Shown here piece after piece: positions 38,621 to 48,171 of a DNA stretch of 64,000 nucleotides (positions within the stretch are counted from its first letter, which is position 1; the number at the start of each line of letters is the position of its first letter). The stretch comes from Reticulascus tulasneorum. Taxonomy: Eukaryota; Ascomycota; Sordariomycetes; Glomerellales; Reticulascaceae. Position numbers and translations under genes: made by a program. The stretch lies in NCBI GenBank assembly GCA_001557505.1, contig LSAX01000011.1:930001-994000 (forward strand), written 5' to 3'. The notes under the pieces are model-generated. The model saw only the letters and a program-made list of their open reading frames with translations. It was not told the origin of the DNA and searched no databases.

Positions 38621-39691
38621 GCGGGCCAACCAAAGTAGCCTGCTCTCGCTGTTGCTGTTGATTGCCCGACCTAATATTTGCTCTTGAGGATTCCCTGTTG
38701 TTTTGCTGCTTTTCGTTTTCGTCCTTATGATTCCCCGTACTTTGCAAGACAGAGCTCAAGAAAGAAAGAAGGCAATACATGTGCGTGTGTCGATGAAATG
38801 AGATGAAAGAGGGTAGCATGGCAGTGGGCACGAATGGTGGAGGTTCATATAATTAATCGAGTTGTTCTCCTGGTTCGCCCTCTGCGCGTTGTTTTTCTTG
38901 TCCTTGAGCATTCATCGGCTCTCTGCATCCGTCTATCTTGTACTATATTACGTCGCTTGAGCTTATTTTGGCATAGTATTCCCCCATTCTGTTCTTGCTT
39001 TGGTGGCCCGACTGTGATTTGATGAGACGAGTAGTTGCATGGGGGAGTACGAAGGAGGGAAGGTCGAGGTGAGGGTTGGTATTCGAGGCGCTTTACGAGG
39101 TTAGGAAGAAGATGGCTTGAGATAGGTCTGGGGGATAGACAAGAAGGTTAATCATTATAGCTTAGGAAATACTCTTAAGTTTGGCCTCTCTTTTCTACAC
39201 ATGTGATATCTCGAAAGAACAACACGATAGCCAACATTGGGAGAGTACAGTATCAAGATACTTTCTGCGAGTCACGAGGATCACGGGATTTAGCAAGTGG
39301 TCAAGTCACGTGGAACTGCTTGGCAATCAGACCGGGTGGCACGTCCGCGTGAATCCCGAGCTTTCCCTCAAGTTCGTCACAGCATGTACGATTTGCCCCG
39401 CTGTGACTCTCTACCTTTGATTACCCTCTCCCACCCTAACTCATGGGGTCCATCAGTTTGGACCCCGTCCGCGTCTATCACCACTCTATCGAAACAACCA
39501 TCATCGTGGCGAGCGACTTGAGTGTTTGCTCTCGAGGAGTCGCTCAATTTGCCTGTGCCATCGAGGGCAGTACCGGAAACTCACTCCACTCTGACTGGGG
39601 CCGAGTAATCGCCAAACTCGACGGCTTGACTTCTGGTTGAATCAGGAGAGGACCAGCCACGACTCCGTCGTCCCTACCTTATAGAGTGATC
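38621..39691. other. intergenic
   Basis: 3' region of the Crp1/Mdg1-like gene and promoter of the RING gene. No coding potential with family resemblance. Confidence 0.55.
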
Positions 39692-41650
39692 ATGAGCGCG
39701 GCACCATCGAATCTGGGCAAGTCCCTTTCAATCTCAGCTTCCCATTCCCCTGCACCTCCACCAGGTCCTATTGCCACGAGCTTCGAATTCACCCGACGAC
39801 CCAGCCAAGTCAGTCCCTCGCCCTCACACTCTGCTCCCCGAAAGGGCCAGGCCGTGAGAAAGCAGCATCGATCCCAGCGGAGGCCGGGACAGATGGGAGA
39901 TTCGCGAACGAATTCGCTGGATGATGACGACGCCATGGCCGAACTCAGAGCCGTCCGGAACGCTTCGAGCCGTCGTGGCCAGACGTCCATTACGCATCTG
40001 CTGAACTACGCACTTCCTCCCAGACATTTACACGATTATAACGCACATCCGAGATCGTACCGGCGGAACCCGACTTGGGGGCCCGGGTCGGGACACCACG
40101 CTGTTGATAAGGCGAGATACGTGCATGCGAACTACCGGTTTGTGGTGTCGCCCGAGAGGGTCTACTCTACACAGGCAGTCGACGCCGATGAGCATCTCGA
40201 TTGGGGGGATGTGCTGCAGGTTCTGGCTTCGACCGAGTCTCAGGCCACCTCATGCCCCATTTGTCTTTCTGAGCCGGTGGCGCCGAGGATGGCCAAGTGC
40301 GGCCACATCTTTTGTCTTCCGTGCTTGATTCGATTCATGAACTCTTCGTCACCAGACGATGAGTCAAAGTCGGGAAGAGGATCTCGATGGAAGAAGTGTC
40401 CAATCTGCGAGGATCAGGTTTTTCTGCATGAAACGCGACCGCTACGTTTCTATGCTGGCCAGGAGAGCCCTTTGCCGCGGGTGGGTGACGATGTTGTCCT
40501 ACGGCTAATGGCACGGACTGCACAATCGACGCTTGCTCTGCCCTGGGAGGGCGGGGCAGATGGATTGAATGTTGGCCAAGATATCCCTTGGCACTTTGCC
40601 GCCAATGTGATGGACTATGCGAGGATTATGAAGGGCACTGGAGAGTACATGACAGAGCAATATGATGAGGAGATACAGGCTCTGCGGAGGCAAGAGAAGG
40701 AAGATGAGCTGCTTTTCCATGAGGATAACGAGTGGACACAGAAGGCAATCCGAGCCATTTATGCTGCGAAGGAGAAGACAAAGGATCTAGGGCAGAACGA
40801 CGTTACCTTGCCTGGAGGTGCAAAGGGCGCCGGCCAAGGGAAAGCTGTTCGGCCAGACTTCTATTTTTACACGTCGCAGCCGCATCTCTACCTCTCAGCA
40901 CTGGACATTCGGATTCTCAAGACGAAGTACAATGACTTTTCCTCATTTCCGTCAACGTTGCTACCCCGGGTTGAACACATCTCGACCGGTCACGTCCTCG
41001 ACGACATCCAGCGGAAGAGAGCCAAGTATCTAGGACATCTCCCTTACGGATGCGTCATAAGCTTCCTGGAGTGCGATTGGACTGATATTGTTCCCGCCGA
41101 GATTCTTGACAAATTTGCGGATGACATCGAGAAGCGCCGAAAGAAGAACCGGGATAAGGAGGCTCAGGAGGAGCGCGAGCGGCTACAGGCTGAGAGGCTC
41201 GAAACAGCCGCCATCCGTGGCTCGACCGCCATCAGGAGGCATTTCGAACCGGTGGACGAGGACCATGTCCCGTCTATGGATCCTTCGAACTTTCTGCCCC
41301 TGGCTAGCTATGCCGGTGGCACGCCCCCTGACCCGCGTCCAGGCTTTGATCAGCTAGCCTCCATCTCTACAAGTCCTTCCACCCAGAGAACAGTCTGGGG
41401 CACGCCCGCCATCCCAGTATCACCCGAATTGACTGCGGTAATCGCCCCTCAGACCGGCTCCGATGACGGCTGGTTGAAAGCCGACGATGTCCTTGGCGCT
41501 GCTGAGCTGGCCGTGCAGATGGAGGCGTTCGGAATCGAACCAGCAGCAGGCAATTCAACGGTATCAGCTCCGCCAGTCGGGGCAGGCAAGGGGAAGAAGA
41601 AGAAGCAGAAGATCACGCTAATGAGTACCGGCGGACGGAGGGGAATCTAG
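39692..41650 (+). CDS. RING-type E3 ubiquitin ligase, RNF10/Mag2-like
   Basis: Single exon, 652 residues. A Ser/Pro-rich N-terminus contains the conserved RNF10 segment SITHLLNYALPPR and RYVHANYRFVV, followed by WGDVLQVLAS and a C3HC4 RING (CPICLSEP...KCGHIFCLPCLIRF...KKCPIC, residues ~190-243). Downstream are FYFYTSQPHLYLSALDIRILK and the Lys/Glu-rich coiled segment EKRRKKNRDKEAQEE, both typical of this family; the C-terminus is basic. The human and yeast relatives ubiquitinate 40S ribosomal proteins of stalled ribosomes, so a cytosolic role in translation quality control is inferred. The start is the ATG at 39692; the few codons upstream begin with GTG. Confidence 0.9.
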   Translation: MSAAPSNLGKSLSISASHSPAPPPGPIATSFEFTRRPSQVSPSPSHSAPRKGQAVRKQHRSQRRPGQMGDSRTNSLDDDDAMAELRAVRNASSRRGQTSITHLLNYALPPRHLHDYNAHPRSYRRNPTWGPGSGHHAVDKARYVHANYRFVVSPERVYSTQAVDADEHLDWGDVLQVLASTESQATSCPICLSEPVAPRMAKCGHIFCLPCLIRFMNSSSPDDESKSGRGSRWKKCPICEDQVFLHETRPLRFYAGQESPLPRVGDDVVLRLMARTAQSTLALPWEGGADGLNVGQDIPWHFAANVMDYARIMKGTGEYMTEQYDEEIQALRRQEKEDELLFHEDNEWTQKAIRAIYAAKEKTKDLGQNDVTLPGGAKGAGQGKAVRPDFYFYTSQPHLYLSALDIRILKTKYNDFSSFPSTLLPRVEHISTGHVLDDIQRKRAKYLGHLPYGCVISFLECDWTDIVPAEILDKFADDIEKRRKKNRDKEAQEERERLQAERLETAAIRGSTAIRRHFEPVDEDHVPSMDPSNFLPLASYAGGTPPDPRPGFDQLASISTSPSTQRTVWGTPAIPVSPELTAVIAPQTGSDDGWLKADDVLGAAELAVQMEAFGIEPAAGNSTVSAPPVGAGKGKKKKQKITLMSTGGRRGI

Positions 41651-42232
41651 AACTTGCATAGATGCGCGCAGCGGGGGCCACGAGAAATCGGCATGGCCGC
41701 ATTTCGAGTGAACGTCTTACGGGACGCTAGAGGAACACGTACTATAGCTGGAGCCAGTGGACTTTGGGTTTTGCAATGCCGGCGTACTGCGTTTTAGAGT
41801 GCTCGGTGCTTGAAATCTAAGGGGTGAGAGATCGTGCCATATAAGTGCTCGCATTGGGAGGAGGCTATGCTATTTTGTATATGGCAACATCAGTATTGGG
41901 AATTAGCTCCAATGAAGAATCGTTAAATATGTCTGCTTCTTGCTCAGGGATTTGTGATACCAAATCGTGGTTGCGGCGATGGTTGTGGCCCGCGACCTAG
42001 ACAAACACCCTCATGGCGAAGCTACTAGCAAGTGGCTTGTAAGTCCCAGCCTTACCATATGTCCAATGCATTATCAGAACACGGCCAATCGGAACATGTT
42101 TGGCTCCCTCCCAGGACAGTCGCCTAGTTCCTTTTATGTCGTCTCGCATCCCGCACAATTCCAAGCGTGCTTAATCGCAATCAAGACAACACAGACAGGA
42201 AGCGCAGCCGCTCAGCGTCTAGAGCAAAAGCC
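41651..42232. other. intergenic
   Basis: No gene seen. It contains the 3' region of the RING gene and the promoter of the ULD protein; an in-frame extension of about 22 codons upstream of 42233 is possible but lacks support. Confidence 0.5.
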
Positions 42233-43656
42233 ATGGCATTCGCTCCAACATTCGGGGCATTTGGAGATTTCGTTTCTCTGAGCATAATCATCAAAGACAT
42301 TGTCATGGCACTGAGCGATAGCCGTGGTTCATCAGCGGAGTATCAAGCCCTGATCCGCGAGCTGAATGTCCTGGACAAGTCGCTCCATCAGGTCTCCCAG
42401 CTATGTAACAACCCGCCCGAATCGGCTCGCGACCAAGCTTCAATCGAAACAGCAAAGAGCACTTTGGCTGAATGCCGGAGGAGTATCGAGTCGTTCAAGA
42501 AGAAGATTGACAAGTATGGCGGCAGCCTTGCACTACGCGGATCTGGCAATTGGTTCAAAGATGCCTTGAAAAAAATGAGATGGTTGACAGAGAAGGAGGA
42601 CCGTGATAAATGTCGGAGTGAAATTATGGGCTACAATAGCACTCTTCAGCTGTTACTGGTTACTGCAACAATGTGAGTATAGCACACCGCCCAAAATTAA
42701 TCCGCGTGGTTCTTATAAAGTAGGGGCCAAGTAGGTATCGTCAACAACAACATGGCTGTCCAGCATGGAGAGCGCACAGAGCAGGTCCAGAGAGTCTGGG
42801 AGGATGTTTCTGAAAGATTCAATGTTGCCAGGACATTTGCGGAAGACCAGTCAGGCCATATTCTCCAGGTTCTCACGACCAGCCAAGCCATATATCAGCG
42901 TGTCGTGGCTCTTGAAACTGCGCAATCCTCACGTCTTGAGCGCCCCATCAAAGAAGAGTTCTTTGTATTTGAGGATGCGTTCGGAAGAGTTTCTTCGGTC
43001 TCTTTGACATTCGTCGACTCGTGGAAAGCATTTCATGCAGTGCTGAAAGTGAAGTTTCATGGAGGGCCAGGCGCTGGCCGAGTGTCACGGAATCTGTTTA
43101 ATTTACAGATACAAGCCACCGGCCAAAACCTCTACAGACGAACACATTGGAAAGTGGCACGCCTGGCAGGGCTGAAAGTGAACATGGCGATTCGATGTTT
43201 GGCAACTAGCACAACCTTTCGCCGTTCCGCCTGTCCGCGTTGTCGAACGCCATCAGGTGTGGATTCCAATCGTATTAAATGGTAATAACAGTCGTCTATT
43301 CCAAGCTACGGCTGATCCGCTAACTCTGTGACAGTTCGAAGTGCAGCATGCATTACGAACGGAGTGTAGAAATATTCAACGAAAACACTCTTGAAGCACA
43401 CAGAAATCGAGAAAGAAACAAGAAACAATTCATTTTACCAGGCATTAGGTCCCACCACCTCCGCGTCGCTGATGATTCGAATGACATTGATGTCGCTGAT
43501 GTCGTTGATGTCGTTGATGCCGTTGATGCCGTTGATGGGTCGGATGTCGAGGATGTATCCCCGTTCCATCGAGTTGATATGGTATTCCAAGATGAGAAAG
43601 ATATACTTTATTGGCGAATTGGAAATAGAATTCGTTCTTATGAGTGCCCGAGCTAG
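42233..43656 (+). CDS. fungal ubiquitin-like domain (ULD) protein with NLR-type N-terminal region and zinc ribbon
   Basis: Three exons: 42233-42672, 42724-43281 and 43335-43656; 439 residues. The N-terminal ~145 residues (FGAFGDFVSLSIIIKDIVMAL, then a helical stretch) resemble the helical N-terminal domains found at the front of fungal STAND/NLR proteins. Residues ~219-310 form a ULD_2-type ubiquitin-like domain (RPIKEEFFVFEDAFGRV, SWKAFHAVLKVKF, LKVNMAIRCL). A C2C2 zinc ribbon follows (Cys317, 320, 333, 336), interrupted by intron 2. The C-terminal tail has an acidic Asp-Val repeat (DVVDVVDAVDAVD) encoded by a 9-base tandem repeat. Function is unknown; such proteins are abundant and rapidly evolving in Pezizomycotina. 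Exon 2's acceptor was chosen because it keeps the frame. Confidence 0.75.
43488..43537. repeat. 9-base coding tandem repeat (GTTGATGYC)
   Basis: About five imperfect copies in the last exon of the ULD gene encode the Asp-Val repeat. Such coding minisatellites often vary in copy number between strains. Confidence 0.8.
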
Positions 43657-44036
43657 CTCCATGGAAGCTTTATTCAATACTCTTTTTCAAGTGGAGGTAA
43701 ATGATGTTTTAAACAGCCCCAAATGAGATATACTGTCTCAACTGAAACAGTCTTAATTGGAATTATACCCCATTTGTATCAAATGTATGATCGTGAAGCG
43801 ATGTTCAAGCTTGGTTCATGACGTCCACTTAAGAGCCTATCTTATCACTAACCCCGCCCCCCACCATCAGTGCATCTCATCTTTGATCTCCCATCTCCAA
43901 GCGCAACGTGAACCCTTCTTCACCGAAGTCATTCACTGCGTCTCATCTAAGCTTCTCCTTCACTACCTGACCTCCAGCCGGAACTGCACCGCATCTCTTC
44001 ACCTCATCCCAAGTTCCATCTGGACCTAAGCCCAAA
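43657..44036. other. intergenic
   Basis: Short spacer; the last 180 bases are CT-rich (CATCTCATCTTTGATCTCCC and similar), fitting the core promoter of the dihydroorotate dehydrogenase gene. Confidence 0.5.
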
Positions 44037-45026
44037 ATGGATGATGCTTTCCCCCCAGAGCTCGACATCTCCCCTCCCCTCCTCAACTCCGCCAACCCCT
44101 GGGCCACAACCCTCGACGACCTCAAAGCCCTCTACAAGTGCCCGAACACCGGCGCCGTGACAACGCGCACAACGCTCATCCAGGGCTTCGCGCATGACGA
44201 CGCGGTGCACCAGTACAAGTTCTTCAACCCCACGGCCAACATCAGCTCGGAGGAGACGGCGAGTCTCAACAACCTGGGCTACTCGCCTCTTCCGCTGGAA
44301 GAATACCTTCGTTTCATCGAGATCATCGCCTCTGACTCCGAGATAGATACAAGCGATGGGGGCAAGCCGATCATCATTTCTGTCACGGGCTCCCCGCTGG
44401 ACATAACCCAATGTTACGAACACATCGCTGCCTTGCAGGCTGAAATCTCCATCCCGCTCGCAATGGAAATCAACCTCTCGTGTCCCAACATTCCCAACCA
44501 TCCTCCACCAGCTTACTCCTCTACCGCCCTCTCAAACTATCTCTCCCATCTGCCCCCGTCCCCGCTCATTCCCATTGGCCTCAAAACACCCCCCTACACA
44601 TACAACACGCAATTCTCATCCCTCATCTCTGCCCTCCGCGACTCCTCCACCATAACCACCTCAACAAGCCTCACCAAAACACCCTGCCGCATTTCATTTC
44701 TCACGTCTACCAACACCCTTGGCTCGTGTCTCGTGCTCGACGTTGATGGACACGCACAATTACCGGGGAGCGGTCTCGGTGGGATGGCCGGGCCTCCCCT
44801 CCATCCCCTCGCTCTGGGAAACGTGGCTACGTTGAGAATCATGCTGGACGAGCAGCCAGAGTTGAGGCATGTCAGAATCATAGGTGTCGGAGGTGTGGGC
44901 GATGCAGACGGGTTTGGGAGGATGAGGAGGGTGGGCGCGTACGCGGTTGGTGTGGGCACCGCGTTCGGGAGGGAGGGTGTTGAGGTTTTTGGGAAGATTG
45001 CGAAAGACCTCGGCGGGAAGTGGTAA
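44037..45026 (+). CDS. dihydroorotate dehydrogenase family protein, class 1-like (soluble)
   Basis: Single exon, 329 residues. It carries the FMN-dependent dihydroorotate dehydrogenase signature: EINLSCPNIP with the class 1A-type catalytic Cys, the IGLKTPPY lysine segment, a C-terminal IIGVGGVGDADGF phosphate-binding motif and VGVGTAF. The N-terminus (PPLLNSANPWATT) contains the conserved ANPW element. There is no mitochondrial targeting peptide or membrane anchor, unlike the class 2 quinone-linked enzyme that makes orotate in most filamentous fungi. It is therefore probably a cytosolic class 1-like paralogue that could use fumarate or another soluble acceptor. Whether it serves pyrimidine synthesis or a different substrate cannot be decided here. 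The PPSPLIPIGLK region and a Ser/Thr-rich loop depart from bacterial class 1A. Confidence 0.82.
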   Translation: MDDAFPPELDISPPLLNSANPWATTLDDLKALYKCPNTGAVTTRTTLIQGFAHDDAVHQYKFFNPTANISSEETASLNNLGYSPLPLEEYLRFIEIIASDSEIDTSDGGKPIIISVTGSPLDITQCYEHIAALQAEISIPLAMEINLSCPNIPNHPPPAYSSTALSNYLSHLPPSPLIPIGLKTPPYTYNTQFSSLISALRDSSTITTSTSLTKTPCRISFLTSTNTLGSCLVLDVDGHAQLPGSGLGGMAGPPLHPLALGNVATLRIMLDEQPELRHVRIIGVGGVGDADGFGRMRRVGAYAVGVGTAFGREGVEVFGKIAKDLGGKW

Positions 45027-45204
45027 CGATATATCTGCAGTGAGCGTGTGCTCTTTGTTTCAATCCTATATAAACATCTTGGTTTGCTATTGATATGTAC
45101 ATACGACGGAGATACCAGGATATACAGGTGAAAGATTCACATAATTCGAATTGGGTATATAGAACTTGTAAAACAACCCCATAACCAGAGGCAACGCTTC
45201 AAAG

Positions 45205-48171
45205 CTACCTGGTTTGTGTTCGTGCGATGCCGCCAACTCCCTCAGCATGCTCAAAAATCGGCGGCGAGCCAGTACTCACCACTCGCCGATGCCCCTTGCC
45301 AAACTTGGACATTTTTTCCATGAGAAGGGCTCCCTTTTCCCTTGCGAGCGCGCTCGACATCCTCCGATTCCGTCTTCTCAACTCCCGATTAATATCCATC
45401 TCCTCGGCCGCCAGGTCTCTTACGAAAATCGAGTTGGCGGGATCAGTCATGACTTTGGCATCGCGGATCGTTTCAAGGAAGAGGGGATAGATGCCGGTGA
45501 GGACTTGCAGAGCAACGATCACTACGAATGCGAGCTGCACGGTCCCGCCGTTGTTGATGATGGCGTAGAGAACGAAGGGGAAGAACGCAGGCCCGGAACC
45601 GCCCATGGTGATGAACGCGGCGGCGCGCTTGGTCCGTCGGCCCTGGCCGCGCAGGCCAATGGCGAAGATGAGCGGCCAACAGGGCCCTTCGCTGAAGTAG
45701 AAGAGCACGACGGGAATTATGAGAAGATTGGTGTTTGTCGGGCGAAGGACGACGGTTAGGAGGGCGAAGAGCACGGATAGGCCGACGCTGATGGAGAGCA
45801 TTGTTCGCGGCTTCGGGATTCGGGGGTTCGTAACAGACAGGTACGTTAGGTAGCCCACTAGGAAGCGGGAGATGGTGAAAGCAGTATGTGCAATGAGAAG
45901 ATAGTCTGGGATCGATATCGCAAGACCAGGCGGGCGATCCGAGCTCTCCCCCGGGTTGGTCTCACCGCTCACTGCGCCTGAGCCGGAAGACTCTTGCCGC
46001 GGTAACATCGAGACGATCAGACTCCGGATGTATATGCTATTGCTCTCCTGGCACGCGACATACGTCCACTGCGCAACGACCGCAAGGATCAAGCACCACG
46101 TCCGCAGCTGCAGCCCGCCCAGGCTACGCTTCTGAGGGTCCACCGGGAGTCGATCTGCCGATGCCTGGAGCTCGCTGTCGCTCACCTCGGGCAGGGGCAT
46201 GTAGTAAAAGAAGAGCGCCAGTAAGACGCAAAGCATGGTGATGGCGAGGTATGTCCACTGCACGTTGAGGAGGGTCAACGAGTTGCTGCCCCCCCTGTCG
46301 ACAACACCCGTGAAAAAGACCTTTTGCGCTAGTATGCCGGCGAGAACACTACCGATGCCTTGGACACCTTGGGCAAGCAATAGCCGGGTTTCGCCGTATT
46401 CGGGTGGCCCGCACAAGATGAGGAAGGCGTTCGCCCCCGTCTCAAGGATGGAGAGGCCGAAGCCGACCACGAAGTTACTGAGCATAAACCCGCCAAACGA
46501 ATTTGTCACCGCCGATGGCCAGAAGATGATGGTCCCGATGCCGTAGAAGCAGAGACCGAGGATGAACGTCACCTTAAAGCCCCCAACACTCTCTGCCCCG
46601 TGGCGGTTCTTCTTCTTCCGCGTGCGGTGATGCTCATCGCGTCGCAAAACCCACTCGCCGACGAGCAACGGACCAAAGAAGTACCCGCCTCCGAAGTAGG
46701 CGCTGGTGAGGCCTAGTGTCTGGGCGGGCGTCATTCCCGAGACGGCAGCGACCACGTTGTTGAGTGTGTTGAGGAGGCCGTAGGCTATGCCCCAGAGCAA
46801 AAACAGGATCGTCACGACCGTGCAGTAGCGGAAAGACTCGGCGGCATTGCATCTGAGCATGCTCTTTGGCTTCGACATGTTGACGAATCCAAAGTAGACC
46901 GTGTTCCTTGTCGCCACGGTCGAGAAAGTGTTGGCTGTGCGAGCACCTCTTAGCGCAGGCCCGCTGTATCTACGATCCTGAGTCTGAAGATCAGATATGT
47001 TCATGTCCGGTGTCGTGAGGAATTCAAGTGCCGAGACGTCGGCGTTGGGGTCGCTTCCATGTGCCTTTCTCGGTTCTTGCACGAGTCCGCCACCAGCTGC
47101 AATATCGGGGGACATAGGAGGAATGATACTATCACTGCCGTGATTCCTAGAAGGGTTCTCGAGATAGTCCTTCTCTGGGGTTTGTGAGCTTCCCCGTGTC
47201 CCATCCGGGTCAATGATCATCGCCGGTAAGATCTTGATCATCAATGGCTTCAAAGTGGGGATGCAGGCACAAGTCATGCCGACATTGACTTCCACGGCAC
47301 TCCACATGAAAGATAGAGCCGCATTCCAGGCAAAATCGGCTTGACCACCGAAATGAGAGTTGGGGTCCGTCGAGACACCAGTCGGAGCAGCAGTGACCGC
47401 CTGTTGGAGGTAGTAAATCCGGACCACATCGACGATGGTGACGAAAATGCCGAGGGTGAATGTGCAGACGAGAATGACCTTTTGCCTCGGCGGAAGTCTC
47501 ATCCCCGTGAGGACGGGAATCGGGAGAGCTAATATGGCGAGATCGGTGACGATGTTGATGGGTGCGGTGCAGATGAACTCGGTGAGAAGGGGGATACACT
47601 GAGCGGTGGTCCTCCACGTTTCCCATGCCGCATCGACCGGCCGGCATTGAAAGATGTTGAGAAGAGTGAGAACGGTTCCGGCGACGTTGACGATTCCCAA
47701 GGTTATCCAGGAAGCAAGACGAAGAACTTTTTGGGTATTCTTAGACAGGCGCAAGTAAAAGATCAAAATGCTGGTTTTGGTGGCCATCAAGGCAGGGTTC
47801 TTGAACCGAGTTGTCAGCAATTGGAGGGCCCCGCGATGTTTAGTGCGGAATCTTACATATAGGATAGAAAAAACATATTCACATCGTCGTAATGAAGCCA
47901 TATTAGATACCTCGATATTCTCATCATGTCGTCCCAGCCCCATTTTCGCGCCATAATCGATAGTCAAAGACTGACCGACCGCAAGCAGCCAGGCCAAGAT
48001 CATGATCTTGTCGTCCCAGCTCACCTTGTGCACGATGAACTGCCGACAATATAACCTCGCGGCGACAAATACCGTGGCCAGGACCAGTGTCGCCGTCGTA
48101 ACGGCGAACACGGCCGGGCCGCGGTCGGGAAAGTCGCCAGCCAAGACATCCGAGACATCGGCGGTTGACAT
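45205..48171 (-). CDS. fusion protein: fungal rhodopsin-like (PTH11/SAT4-type) 7TM domain plus FucP-type MFS permease
   Basis: Read as two exons, 48171-47857 and 47799-45205, about 969 residues. The 57-base intron (donor GTAAGA, CTGAC branch, acceptor CAAG) is a multiple of three and has no stop, so the frame is also open unspliced (988 residues). Splicing rejoins the family sequence CEYVFSILY-NPALMATKTS. Residues ~1-320 form a fungal-type 7TM rhodopsin-like domain (SWDDKIMILAWLLAVGQS, IFQCRPVDAAWE, SAVEVNVGMTCACIPTLKPL). A ~100-residue Ser/Pro/Asp-rich linker follows, then ~420-910 is a 12-TM permease like the fucose:H+ symporter family (LLWGIAYGLLNTLNNVV, GLSILETGANAF, EGPCWPLIFAIGLRGQGRRTKRAAAF). 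The cytosolic tail is basic. The arrangement suggests a sensor coupled to a sugar transporter; ligand and substrate are unknown. No stop or start separates the halves. Confidence 0.88.
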   Translation of the reverse strand: MSTADVSDVLAGDFPDRGPAVFAVTTATLVLATVFVAARLYCRQFIVHKVSWDDKIMILAWLLAVGQSLTIDYGAKMGLGRHDENIEVSNMASLRRCEYVFSILYVRFRTKHRGALQLLTTRFKNPALMATKTSILIFYLRLSKNTQKVLRLASWITLGIVNVAGTVLTLLNIFQCRPVDAAWETWRTTAQCIPLLTEFICTAPINIVTDLAILALPIPVLTGMRLPPRQKVILVCTFTLGIFVTIVDVVRIYYLQQAVTAAPTGVSTDPNSHFGGQADFAWNAALSFMWSAVEVNVGMTCACIPTLKPLMIKILPAMIIDPDGTRGSSQTPEKDYLENPSRNHGSDSIIPPMSPDIAAGGGLVQEPRKAHGSDPNADVSALEFLTTPDMNISDLQTQDRRYSGPALRGARTANTFSTVATRNTVYFGFVNMSKPKSMLRCNAAESFRYCTVVTILFLLWGIAYGLLNTLNNVVAAVSGMTPAQTLGLTSAYFGGGYFFGPLLVGEWVLRRDEHHRTRKKKNRHGAESVGGFKVTFILGLCFYGIGTIIFWPSAVTNSFGGFMLSNFVVGFGLSILETGANAFLILCGPPEYGETRLLLAQGVQGIGSVLAGILAQKVFFTGVVDRGGSNSLTLLNVQWTYLAITMLCVLLALFFYYMPLPEVSDSELQASADRLPVDPQKRSLGGLQLRTWCLILAVVAQWTYVACQESNSIYIRSLIVSMLPRQESSGSGAVSGETNPGESSDRPPGLAISIPDYLLIAHTAFTISRFLVGYLTYLSVTNPRIPKPRTMLSISVGLSVLFALLTVVLRPTNTNLLIIPVVLFYFSEGPCWPLIFAIGLRGQGRRTKRAAAFITMGGSGPAFFPFVLYAIINNGGTVQLAFVVIVALQVLTGIYPLFLETIRDAKVMTDPANSIFVRDLAAEEMDINRELRRRNRRMSSALAREKGALLMEKMSKFGKGHRRVVSTGSPPIFEHAEGVGGIARTQTR

